The translations under genes were made by a program, and so were the position numbers. The notes under the pieces are model-generated. The model worked only from the letters and a program-made list of their open reading frames with translations. It did not search any database and was not told the origin of the DNA. Of a stretch of 64,000 nucleotides of DNA, positions 10,173-20,108 are shown piece by piece; the stretch's first letter is position 1; every line of letters begins with the position of its first letter. The stretch comes from Epiperipatus broadwayi (taxonomy: Eukaryota; Onychophora; Udeonychophora; Euonychophora; Peripatidae), in contig JAQFVV010000287.1 of the NCBI GenBank assembly GCA_028023455.1, positions 932,001 to 996,000 of the forward strand, given 5' to 3'.

Positions 10173-13100
10173 CAGGCATGTCAAACTCATTCAAACAATG
10201 GGCCACTTTATGCTACTGGTAAGATTCTCGCGGGCCACATCACACAAATTTTCTTAAAATTGTATTTTGAAAGTGAAAATGCAGGAATATAGATAGGGTA
10301 ATTAAAGCATATTATGTAGTTTAGTGAATTCACTTCAATAATATACAATTGATATAGTATTGCTTTTATTTAAACATTTATTTTATCTGATTACATATTT
10401 ATAAAACTACAATTTATTGTTTTTACTGGAAACTTGCCAGCGTTTTCCTCTTACTAGTTTTTCAATATCTGGATTCAAAGACTGAGAACAAGCAATTTTC
10501 ATTATGGCAGATAGATGTTTATCAGTTAATCTTGATCTGTAAGCTGTTTTATTTAATTTCATGCATGAAAATAATTTCTCACATAAGTATGTACTTCCAA
10601 AAAAGCTTAAAATTTGTGCAGCAAATTTTTTAATTTCCGGGTATCTTTCACCTAAATAGGAATAAATTTTCGGAGTTCCTACTTCTCGATATTTGGTTTT
10701 TAAAATCGAATCATTCTGGAAATCAATTAATTCCAGTTGTATCGAAGTCGGAGCTTTTTCGACTTCAAAGGCAAATGGTCCCGTGAAAAGAGAAAAATTT
10801 CTTCGAACTCCTTGAAATCATCAAAACGTTTATCGAATTCGTCTTTTATTTTTTCAATTTTTGCAGAGTGATGTGAAAACGAGCAACTTTGATTTTGTGC
10901 TTTTAACTGCTCACATGTAGGAAAATACGTCAAAACGTTCTTTTGCAAATGATTTTTAAACAAATTCAGTTTTTGTACAAAGCTTGCAACTGCATCATAC
11001 ATATTCGTTATCAATTGATCTTTGCCTTGCAATGTAATATTAAGATTATTCAGATGGCCTGTAATATCTATTAAAAATGCTAGGTCTTGTACCCACAATG
11101 GATCTTTTATAATTGATATATTTTCGTTGTTTTCATCTTTCATTTCAAAAAATAATATTATTTCCTCCAAAATCAGATAGAAGCTCTTTAAGACATTGTG
11201 GCAGGACAACCAACGAACTTCTGTGTAATAAGGAAGATCTTCGAATTCGGATTCTAAATCTTTAAGGAACGAAGTAAATTGGTGATGGTTAAGTGCTCTT
11301 GATCGAATAAAGTTGACTATCTTTGTAACTGTTTTAAGTACTTGATCCATTTTTAATAATTTTAAACAGAGAACTTGTTGGTGAATGAGGCAATGAAAAG
11401 CTTTGATTTTCGGTTTATCTGGATATTCGTCTTGTAATTTCCTTGCTAGTCGTGATGCAAAACCTTTAGTTTCACCTGTCATCGATTTAGCACCATCAGT
11501 TGTAACAGAAACAAGCTTGTCAACAGGCAAGTTAAGTTTTTCTAAAATGCTCCATACGGCATCAAAAATATCTTCACCAGTTGTTGTTCCGTGAAGAGGG
11601 ATGAATTCCAACAATTCTTCGGTGATCCTCATGTTATTATCGCAACCACGTAAAAAAACAGCAACTTGTGCAACATCTCTTATATCCGTACTTTCATCAA
11701 TAGCAATTGAAAAGAACTGGATTTTGGTAGATATTTTCTGTAATTGCGAAGTGATGTCATCTGCCATTTCAGTAATTCTATCTGCCACCATATTTCTTGA
11801 TAATGAGATGTCTCAAACGCTTGTACTTTTTCTGGACAGACAAATTCGGCAGCTTTTATTATACATTCCTTGATTAAAGAACCATCGGTGAATGCTTTTG
11901 AATGTTTTGCTAATAAATAGCTTATTTCATAACTAGCTCTTGTTACTGATTCATTACTTTTTATAAATTTTGTAAGCACTCCTTGCTGGCTACTTAATGA
12001 ATTCTTCATTGTTTTTAATTTTTCTTCTCTTATTTTAGCTTCAAAACACGAAAATTGTTTTTCGTGATTAGTGCTATAATGTCGCTTAATATTGTATTCT
12101 TTAGCAACACTAATAGTTTCTTTGCAAATTAAGCACGTAATCTTATTGTTCACTTCCACACAAAAATAATTCAGTTCCCACCTTTCTTGAAATTTTCTTC
12201 CCTCGTCATCAATCTTTCGTTTTTTATTTAGCATTGGAAGTGGCATTTTCTGTAATAAAAATAGAGCTTTAGATTTAAATTTTTAAAATTTAAAAAATTG
12301 CAACTACGTTTATGCAAAATACGCTTCGTAAAAATTTAACGCTACTCTAGTATTTAAATGTAAAGAGAGCGCTGCTATCGATTCTCGCTCCTGGAATTAT
12401 GCTCGATAAATGGAGGTAGCTATAAAAGGTACGGATTACGTTTTTTCTCTCTCTCTCAGTCCTGACTTCCCAGCACGGAGCAATTAAGATAGAGATGTGA
12501 CAAAGAAGAAAGCTATGCATAAGGCCGTAGGTTAGAAATGGTCGAAGCCATTAAAGTTTCCCAAGGCCGAACATACACTGGTAAAATTGTAGAACTTTTA
12601 GTGTTTTCCAAACTGAAATGTAATCGTTACTAACTTATATGTAAAATATTATTGTTTCTCATGTTTGATTATAATTAAAATATTATATAACAAAATGCAT
12701 GCTCGTTATTTCTTATGCTGTCTGACTAGTTTCAGAAAGATATAAACTCTTGGATATAGCAGTTTACTTATATTTTTTGAATGAGTTATAAAAGGAAACA
12801 ACCCGCAAATTTTTAACACACCAATCCGGATAAAGAAACTAGCGCAACTGCCTTTTGTTACAATTCAAAGAAAAAAACAATATCTGCAGATAGGATTGCT
12901 ACGTTGGTGGTGCGAATAGCTGACTAATGTATTTATGTTCTCGGAAGCACAGCAGCACATTATTAACGTTGCCAGCTTTGGTATTCACATATCTCAAATG
13001 CTTCATCATCATAAAGGCATAAGCTATGCGTGTAACCGAGAATTATAAATTAGCTATGTATGTAGACAACAATTACTGTATATATTTTAGTTCATGTAAT

Positions 13101-13232
13101 TAAATATAAGAGCTTTTTAAAAAAAATTAATTTATTGTTTGCAACATATCGTTCTGTTTTCATTTTATTACATAGCATCTTAGACGAGGGCCATGAAAAA
13201 TCCTTTCGAGGGCCGCCAGTTTGACATGCCTG
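10173..13232 (-). mobile_element. hAT DNA transposon (Charlie/GTF2IRD2-like), 3,060 bp
   Basis: Perfect 15 bp terminal inverted repeats CAGGCATGTCAAACT lie at 10173-10187 and 13218-13232. The exact 8 bp target duplication CTGTAAAG is at 10165-10172 and 13233-13240, the hallmark size for hAT. The subterminal GGGCC motifs on both sides are also typical. The element split an older antisense LINE, whose sequence resumes directly after the second duplication. The single transposase gene lies on the minus strand and is broken (10407-12246). The intact ends mean it could still be mobilised in trans by a relative. Confidence 0.93.
10407..12246 (-). pseudogene. hAT transposase with BED zinc finger, two frameshifts
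   Basis: The reading frame runs in three blocks on the minus strand. Block 1 (12246 to about 11810) starts MPLPMLNKKRK and holds a BED-type zinc finger (CLIC ... HYSTNH) that would bind the element ends. Block 2 (about 11810 to about 10800) holds the RNase-H-like catalytic core: first acidic motif in FSIAIDEST, second in VTTDGAKSM, and the HCLIHQ motif. Block 3 (about 10800 to the stop at 10407-10409) is the C-terminal hAT dimerisation region, recognisable by YLCEKLFSCMKLNK. The shifts are near 11810 (just after QAFET) and near 10800 (after FEEI). Total length is about 610 residues, usual for this group. It closely resembles the GTF2IRD2/ZBED5-like transposase lineage. No splice sites are needed to explain the frame changes, so I call it a pseudogene. 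Confidence 0.9.
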
Positions 13233-13960
13233 CTGTAAAGGATAGTTTATTTTTTATTTGTGTTCTTTATTACTATATAATTCTTTATACAATCCTTCTA
13301 CACATTTGAAATATCATCCTTTTTTTTTTAGTAATAGTTCAATTTTTTTCTTCTTATTGCAGAAATAATTTTTCTACCAATACCATGTTGTTATTTTACA
13401 CTTTTGAGACTTATTCTTTTCTATAGCTTTGCCAATTCATAATTAGGCTTTTTTATATTGTTATTAACTTTTTTAAAATCATTTTACAAAATTTTAGATA
13501 TTAAAGTATTCTTAATGAATCATTCTTTAAATATTTTCATATTCCTTTTTTTATCTCACCTGAAAATTAATTGGTAAATTGATGTATTTTTGTAAGCTAT
13601 CTTTTTTACAGTTCTTAATAGTGTTCAAGTTATCTCCCTATTGAATTCACGCAAATATGAAACATCTTCAAAGTATTCATGTTTTAAGTCAATGTGTAAA
13701 TTATAATTCAAATTCAACGGAGTGTTTCTAAAGGTTAGGAATATCAACTAATAAAACTGTTTGTTTTTTTTTTGTAATAATGTTTAACCTTTCTAGTTTT
13801 GCATTAACAAGTATATTACATTTTACTAATCAAGATCACAATCTTGAAATATATATTTTCTATTAGTTAAATTATAATCCAATTCTTCTATACCTTCATT
13901 TGTTTGTTTCATTGTCCATTTCTATGTAGAATTTTTCTCAAAGAAAGAAATTCATATTAT

Positions 13961-14197
13961 TAAAACAGGCAAAACTCTCTATACGTATTGCCACTCAGTG
14001 CAAGCCAGAGTAATCAATGGATGCCAGAAGAAGGTTTGTGCACAAAATCCCCATCTAGTGCTACTCTTCCAATATCCTCAGATTAGTCTCTGGCTTGTGG
14101 CCTTCGTCAGTGAAGAGCCTTGGATCTGAGAGCACTGCACTTAGATCTTATGATCTAATGCAGAAATGGTGATCATGTGATGTTTATTGGCTTAAAA
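13961..14197 (-). repeat. F-family copy 4, inserted in the LINE relic
   Basis: Starts TAAAACAGGCAAAAC and ends with GTTTATTGGCTTAAAA. The flanking 10-mers TTCATATTAT (13951-13960) and TTTATAATAT (14198-14207) agree at 8 of 10 positions, consistent with an old 10 bp TSD. The LINE sequence resumes on both sides. The part beyond the ribozyme-like module is deleted. Confidence 0.72.
14067..14125 (-). ncRNA. Hammerhead-ribozyme-like module of F (59 nt)
   Basis: On the minus strand the core is CTGACGA (position 7 of the hammerhead core is variable), and GAAA has become GAGA. The inner stem I strands are TCTTCA and TGAGGA, which still form six pairs although both differ from the F consensus. The cleavage triplet would be AUC. 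The GAGA change probably kills activity. Confidence 0.55.
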
Positions 14198-14440
14198 TTT
14201 ATAATATACAGTTTTTCTTTTTCTATGAACTTCACAATTCTGTTTCCTCTTTTATTGTTCTCACCATAACCAAACTAAATCACAGAACTGCCATTCTTCA
14301 ATTATTTATCAATTTGGGTATATTAATGCCTCCTGTGAGAATTTAAAAATATTGCTTCGGCTGATCAAAAGCATTTTATACCTCTATGTAAAAATTCTCT
14401 ACTTTTTCATAAATAAAAACTGAAAGATAGCAATTAAATT

Positions 14441-16257
14441 GAAATATTATATTAAAGACTAACCTTTATTTCTTCATATATATATATGTAATAATATTAT
14501 GATTCGATAAAATATTTTTTAATTATTAAGTTACTGTATTTACAAATATTCACTTATATAATTACACACATATATATAATATTAAAAGTTTTTAACACGG
14601 ATGAACCCGCAAAATATGTTTTTTATATATTTAACCCGTGCAAATCTTCGTTTTAACATATATATATAAGCTATGTATAATAATCAGACAAAATATATAA
14701 AAAAAACTATAATTATTGGATAGATCCTTCATAGTTTGTAGAATATATATATAAATAACATATGTATAAAAATAAAAGCAATGAATAAATATTAGACATA
14801 TATTATCAATGGTAAAAACGTTGTTAGCCGAGAGGTATCGCAGCAGCCATGCAAGCAAGTAGTTGGTTGCAGACGGTTGTGGGTTCGCGTCCCGGCTGAT
14901 GCTATGACATATGAAAAAAAAATAATAATAAAATAAAATTTACATCTTCTGAGATCTATGAAACCAAATAGTGTAAAAAAAGAAAAACCACTAAAAAGAA
15001 TGAATTACCATATTATTTGGTATATATGATGCACTTTTTATCCAAATTTTGGACCAATAAAAGTGAGGGTGCATATTAAATTTGAAGCAAAATTTTTATT
15101 AACTTACAGACTTTTATTTGACTATTATATATATATGAATTAATATGTAAAAATAATGTATCACATGACCATCTTGTATAATGTTTTGATTTATTATATA
15201 CCTTTTTTTAGCATGAAGGCTAAAGTTTGCTATAATTGATTTATAACTATCTATTAAAATACATATTGATGCTCTAATACCCATGTATATACTAATATTT
15301 TGACAAGATTGACTTGGATTCAAACTTGAGATCTTAAATACATTCAAGTCATTAGCTTGAATATAATAATAAAAATAAAGATGACTGGTAAATAAATATT
15401 TACAATCCAATAAAATTAGTCTGGGGATTTGATTAATAATTATATTGAGTGTCCATTGACTGGTCATACTTACACAAATCACTCTAGAGCAGAGTTATAA
15501 TAATCATTAATACATAGATGGTGTTCTATTAGAATATTATAAGTGAAATGACTACTCTCGCCAGTAAATGTTAACACCTGTATTTTTGCTACCATTTTTA
15601 ACCACCTGGAAAATGAAAGCTTTGTTTTATTTGTTTACTGCAATCTTTTTATCCAAATTCTTCTAGATTTGTAATTTGCAAATATTCTTAAGCTGATATT
15701 TAAAGTCTTTCTTTCTCCAAATTCCTACTTATTCTTAACTCATCATATTCGGATCTAGCATTCCATTCTCCTTTAATAATTATGTATTATGAGGCATATG
15801 CTCAAATTCTAGTTTCAAAGTACTGTAATGCTGTTCTATCCTTTCATCTATCTGTTACCCTTTTTGCATTAATGGACTTGCATTTTATTTACTTTATCTA
15901 GAAGAATCCCTATACTAGCTTGGAATTTTGGATTATTCCAGCAATAGTTGAATTCATAAGCATTTAGTTTTCAGATCCTGTTCAAAATGTTTCAAGTATT
16001 TCAAAAATATCTTAGTTGTATTTTTATTTTGCTTTAATTTTCAGTTATCCATAAAGTTTTAAAATTTCAATTTTCACAGAAATCATTCAATTAAACTATA
16101 ATCTAATCCTTATTGCTTAATTAGGATTATAACTTTAAGCTAGCATGAGATCACCTATAAAGTCAGGACCACTTGTACCTTTCAGTACAATAAGCTCAAA
16201 ATTTTTTCTTCTGACCACTCATTCTGGAGTAACTTAAACCATGCCACTCCTACCATG
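14441..16257. other. AT-rich spacer with one SINE, no gene recognised
   Basis: Apart from the SINE at 14819-14920, nothing is recognised. A 122-codon minus-strand frame at 15114-15482 has AT-driven composition and no motif that I know, so I do not call it a gene. Confidence 0.4.
14819..14920 (+). mobile_element. tRNA-derived SINE, family A
   Basis: The A box TTAGCCGAGAGG and B box GGGTTCGCGTCC are well preserved. The tail reads CTGATGCTATGACATATG followed by A and ATA repeats. A clear target duplication was not found, so the exact ends are approximate. Confidence 0.82.
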
Positions 16258-16359
16258 ATGTATCAAAATCTTTTTTCTTATCAGCTGCTTCCTTTACATA
16301 TGGCAGAACAGTCTTGATTTTTAAGTATCAAAATCTTTTTTCTTTTAACAATTTTATCA

Positions 16360-16633
16360 CATGATCACATTTCTTATACTAGCACATTAATTGTTGATAA
16401 ACAGAGCAAAACTCTCCATACAGTATTGCCACCTGTGCTAAACAGAGATCTAGATGCAGTGCTCTCAGATCCAAAGCTCCTCCCTGACGAAGGCCACAAG
16501 CCAGAAACTAGTCTGGGGATATTGGATGAGTAGGCATTAGATAGGGATTTTATGCACAAGCCTTCTGGCATCCATTGATTACTCTGTTTAGCACAGGTGG
16601 CAATACTGTATGGAGAGTTTTGCTCTGTTTATC
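16360..16633 (+). repeat. F-family copy 5 with perfect 59-bp inverted repeats
   Basis: The repeat AACAATTTTATCA at 16347-16359 and 16634-16646 flanks this copy and may be its TSD. Inside, 16389-16447 and 16582-16640 are perfect reverse complements over 59 bp, which points to recent formation or gene conversion of the arms. The loop contains a hammerhead-like module (16469-16527). It lies between the oppositely oriented Penelope-like fragments. Confidence 0.75.
16469..16527 (+). ncRNA. Hammerhead-ribozyme-like module of F (59 nt), core intact
   Basis: Outer stem ATCCAA/TTGGAT, 3-nt bulge, inner stem TCCTCC/TGGGGA (the pair next to the core is mismatched), core CTGACGA, stem II GGC/GCC with an A-A at the base, GAAA, palindromic stem III CTAG, and a GUC cleavage triplet. 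Only the stem I closing pair departs from the F consensus. Confidence 0.6.
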
Positions 16634-18000
16634 AACAATTTTATCAGTTATGGCAGATCAGTGTTAATTTTTGAAGTATCAAGAAAAAATATTTTGATAT
16701 TTCAAAAATTAAGATGATTCCACCATATATAAAGAGAGTAGCTGATAAGAAAAAAGATTTTGATAATTCAAAAATTATGACTATTTTGCCATATATATAA
16801 AGGGAGTAACTGATAAAATTGGTAATGTTTTAAAGAAAAATAATATCCATAACAATTTATACTACATTTAAAAAAATGAATGAAGTCTTTCCATGTGCTA
16901 AAGATACAATTCCTTTGGAGTGTCATGGGTGTATATGAAATTTCATATGGAGTTTGTTTACATTCATACATTGTACAGACCAATGATAGCCATTTATTCA
17001 CATATGAAAAAACTAACTATGACATCAATTTTAATAAAACACATATCCTGACAAAAATTGAACAATATGACCAGAGACTACTAAGGGAAACTATAGACAT
17101 TTTAAAAAGGCTTAAGAGGATAAATGAAAAGTGTGAATTAAAGAAAATTAATATTTGGAAAAATCTATTGGTGAATAAAATATTTTTAAAACTTCTCAAC
17201 CAATAGAATTTGAGAATGAGGAGAAAATAACAAAGGGAAAAAAGTAACAAATTTAAATCTCATCACCCATATTCTTATGATTTGAGAAAGAAGAAGCTCT
17301 GAGGAAAGTAACTGTTATTTTACTGAAATGTCATCTATTTATTGATTATATTTTTATTACATGGAAGCTCCAGGAAATAATGTTATGAATTCATACATAT
17401 ATTGTGCCATTAAGGTGTATATCACTCCTTTGTAGGTCAAAATAAAGATTATAAACATTTTTTTAAATTTAAGATTCCTCATTAATGAAATAACTGATCA
17501 ATATCTTTACAACCGCCACATAATCCAATCTCCACATTATTTGACATATACCTTACTATACAGCAAGAGCATATTTTGATAGCTACAAAATTAAGAATAA
17601 GAAATAGTAATGATCTAATATAATTTGCATCTTCTAAAGAGAAAATTGTAAGAGACCATTTAAATCTACAGCAGAAATGATCCTTTCATAAAAAAAGCCA
17701 CAACATTTAAAACTGTGTGTTTCAGTTATTTCATAATAGAGATGTCTGCCCATCCCTTGTATATGTATTAAATGGATTATGTCCTGTACATGAGGGGTCA
17801 GATTGACCTTAGGTCAACATGGGTGTGACAAAAATCTCAGCCTCAGGGTGGCCTTAGAACATTCCATCATCAGATTTTCAATTGGATGGACAATTGAAGG
17901 GTTGGAGTGTGGAGTAGATTGAAGCCTGTCCATAAAAGTATAAGGTTTGGCTATCTTAATATATATCTGAGCACTTATAGCATATATGTGTAGTGATGAT

Positions 18001-18055
18001 AATCTGGACCAACTGATGATTGCTGGTTTAGCATGAAATACGTATATTGGTGATT
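18001..18055 (+). ncRNA. Hammerhead-ribozyme-like module of H (unit 1)
   Basis: Outer stem I AATC pairs with GATT and inner stem I CCAA with TTGG; a GGA bulge sits in the 5' strand. The core CTGATGA and GAAA are intact. Stem II is TGCT/AGCA with a T-T at its base. Stem III is the perfect palindrome TACGTA, and the cleavage site is AUA. The base-of-stem-II mismatch probably lowers activity. Confidence 0.6.
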
Positions 18056-18477
18056 ATTTATCTTTTCCACATATATATGTTCAAGTGTATCAGTGTTATG
18101 AGATAGTGTGGAGAGTGGTGGGTCGTGTGAAAGTCTGTGCTCATATACCCTATATATTACATATATAAACACAGATATATAATAAGCCTGTGTGTTTCAG
18201 TTATTTCATAATAGAGATATCTGCCCATCCCTTGTATATGTATCAAATGGATTATGTCCTGTACATGAGGGGTCAGATTGACCTTAGGTCAACATGGGTG
18301 TGACAAGAATCTCGACCTCAGGGTGGCCTTTGAGCATTCCATCATCAGATTTTCAATTGGATGGACGGTTGAAGAGTTGGAGTGTGGAGTATATTGAAGC
18401 CTGTCCATTAAAGTATAAGCTTTGGCTATCTTTATATATATATCTGAGCACTTAAAGCATATATGTGTAGAGATAGT

Positions 18478-18532
18478 AATCTGGACCAACTGATGATTGC
18501 TGGTTTAGCATGAAATACGTATATTGGTGATT
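18478..18532 (+). ncRNA. Hammerhead-ribozyme-like module of H (unit 2)
   Basis: Same sequence as the module in unit 1, 477 nt downstream. In a read-through transcript, cleavage at both modules would release a 477-nt monomer. It carries the same T-T at the base of stem II. Confidence 0.6.
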
Positions 18533-18639
18533 ATTTATCTTTTCAACATATATGTGTTCAAGTGTATCAGTGTTGTGAGATAGTGCGGAGAGTGCTGGGA
18601 CGTGTGAAAGTCTGTGCTCATCTACCCTATATATTTAAA

Positions 18640-19926
18640 CTTTAAAATAAAAGTAGCAATTCAAAGTTATCACCTAAGACATTCATTTTACATGTACGTG
18701 CACTTAATGAAAATAAACAAATATTGTATATCTATATGTATAAATGTAAGCCATGTGTGACTGATAATAATATGTTAAAAAAAATTTAACGTAAGAGCGA
18801 TTATTTGTTAAATTCCCTCCTACAACAATAAATCCCACGAGAAAATTAAAACAAAGGACTGTGAGCTTAGAGATATCAATTGGCAATAAAACTATTGGAG
18901 AAAACTAGTAGAGTTCATTGAAAGAAAAGCTTTTCCTCATTGTTCTTTTATATAAAATTTACTATTTTATATATACAAAAAAAAACAGCTCTACCTCCAA
19001 AGGAAATCTCACTAAAGTAAAATTGTTATATTGCAGCAATGCTAAAAGATATATTCATTTGAAATGTACAAATGTAAGAAAAGCTTAGAGATGAAGTGCT
19101 GAAAGAATAATTTTGGGTCTACCTCCAATGGTGAAGTCTAAATGTGAATTAAGGCCTAATAACACCTGGAATACATTAAGTGCTCAAAAGAAATTCATTC
19201 CCTATAATGAAATTTTTAAGTACATATAGTCAAATCCAAGCAGCATTTTAGAAGGGTGCGCATATTTTTTTAAAATCAAATGTTAAAATTCTATATATGG
19301 AATGATGATGAAAATACTCTGGGAATAAAATAAGATCACCCATAAACAAATGGGAAATAATTTATGTCAAAGAAAAATTTAAACATCAAATAATAATTGT
19401 TCAAATATTTAGCACTAGATTCAAAAAATGCACACAATGAGATTACATTTATACAGTAATAAAATTTAAATAAATTTATTTGATGTTTGTGCAGATCTTG
19501 ATACTTTAGGATTATCTCATACTGCAATGAAAATATATATATATATTATTACCTTAGGAATATACATGACCATGAAAGCAAATAAATCTTTCTGGAGAAG
19601 ACATTAAATAGTTAAATAGTTCATGTGTTTATAGCTATTACCAAAGCCTAGAGTTATAGGATGTTGGACTAACAAAAACCAATCAGTAAGGATTAATAAA
19701 ACTACAAATAATAAAAGCAGCTAACAATTTACTATGGAATAACTAACTGTCAATAACTATTAGACCTTAAACGTTTCAACTACCCAGGCTACTTTAAAAA
19801 TACTTAAGAAAGCATAGATAATGTGTTTTATCACTTCATCATTCTGAACTTCCTTCGAATACTTTATTTAGACATAGTTAATGGTTAATGTATATATATG
19901 TTATAGTTAAGAATGAATGTTTTGTT

Positions 19927-19959
<33 letters not shown>

Positions 19960-20096
19960 ATGTAAATTGAAGGAAAAGATTTGATACTTAGATGAGTTAT
20001 CATTAGATAGTAATTTTTACATTCTAATAAACTTATTTAGGTTCGTTATACTTCAAATTTAAATAAGTCATAAATTATATGAACTTGTTATATCGG
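18640..20096. other. AT-rich spacer with (TA)n/(TG)n microsatellite
   Basis: No gene recognised. A TA dinucleotide run at about 19927-19951 continues into GTGTGT. The right end is the first TSD of the following LINE. Confidence 0.5.
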
Positions 20097-20108
20097 ATAA
20101 ATGAGAAT

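Larger units (their letters stand above)
8563..14440 (-). mobile_element. Old RTE-like LINE relic, 5'-truncated, carrying nested insertions
   Basis: Read on the minus strand this matches the two younger LINEs at 20109-23402 and 47562-50865 in order: EN fragment (about 14210-14400, 13870-13960), linker and RT start (13233-13860, 9880-10172), RT and C-terminus (8563-9850). The 3' end is a decayed ATG/ATC triplet repeat at 8563. It lacks the start of the endonuclease. Many frameshifts and stops show it is long dead. Later insertions are a SINE (9534-9634), a hAT (10173-13232) and an F copy (13961-14197). Confidence 0.8.
16258..17206 (+). pseudogene. Penelope-like element remnant with GIY-YIG endonuclease segment
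   Basis: The frame at 16880-17206 (108 codons) contains MGVYEISYGVCLHSYI followed by VQTND. These match the GIY ... YIG-QT opening motif of the endonuclease of Penelope-like elements. A second part, NFNKTHILTKIEQYDQRLL, fits the C-terminal part of that domain. The middle of the domain is missing. Upstream (about 16655-16860), broken frames read like the PLE linker, for example TILPYI and KIGNVLKKNNI. A reverse-oriented piece of the same linker lies at about 16258-16345 (minus-strand LPYVKEAADK), so the remnant is itself an inverted arrangement interrupted by an F copy. No reverse transcriptase core was found. An alternative is chance similarity, but the two motifs plus linker in the same strand make this unlikely. 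Confidence 0.6.
17715..18636 (+). repeat. H-family tandem dimer (two ~473-477 bp units)
   Basis: Unit 1 starts near 17715 and unit 2 near 18188; both begin CTGTGTGTTTCAGTTATTTC. They are closely similar through TGGGTGTGACAA, a CTGTCCAT segment, the 55-nt hammerhead-like module, and TGAAAGTCTGTGCTCAT near the end. No coding frame spans a unit. The dimer starts about 500 bp downstream of the Penelope-like GIY-YIG remnant in the same orientation, the place expected for tandem pseudo-LTRs of such an element. It could also be an independent retrozyme-like repeat. Confidence 0.75.

Noticed and set aside
11403-11873. Plus-strand frames opposite the hAT transposase
   Set aside because: Shadows of the transposase coding strand.
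15114-15482. 122-codon minus-strand frame
   Set aside because: AT-rich composition, no motif and no recognisable repeat or gene context.
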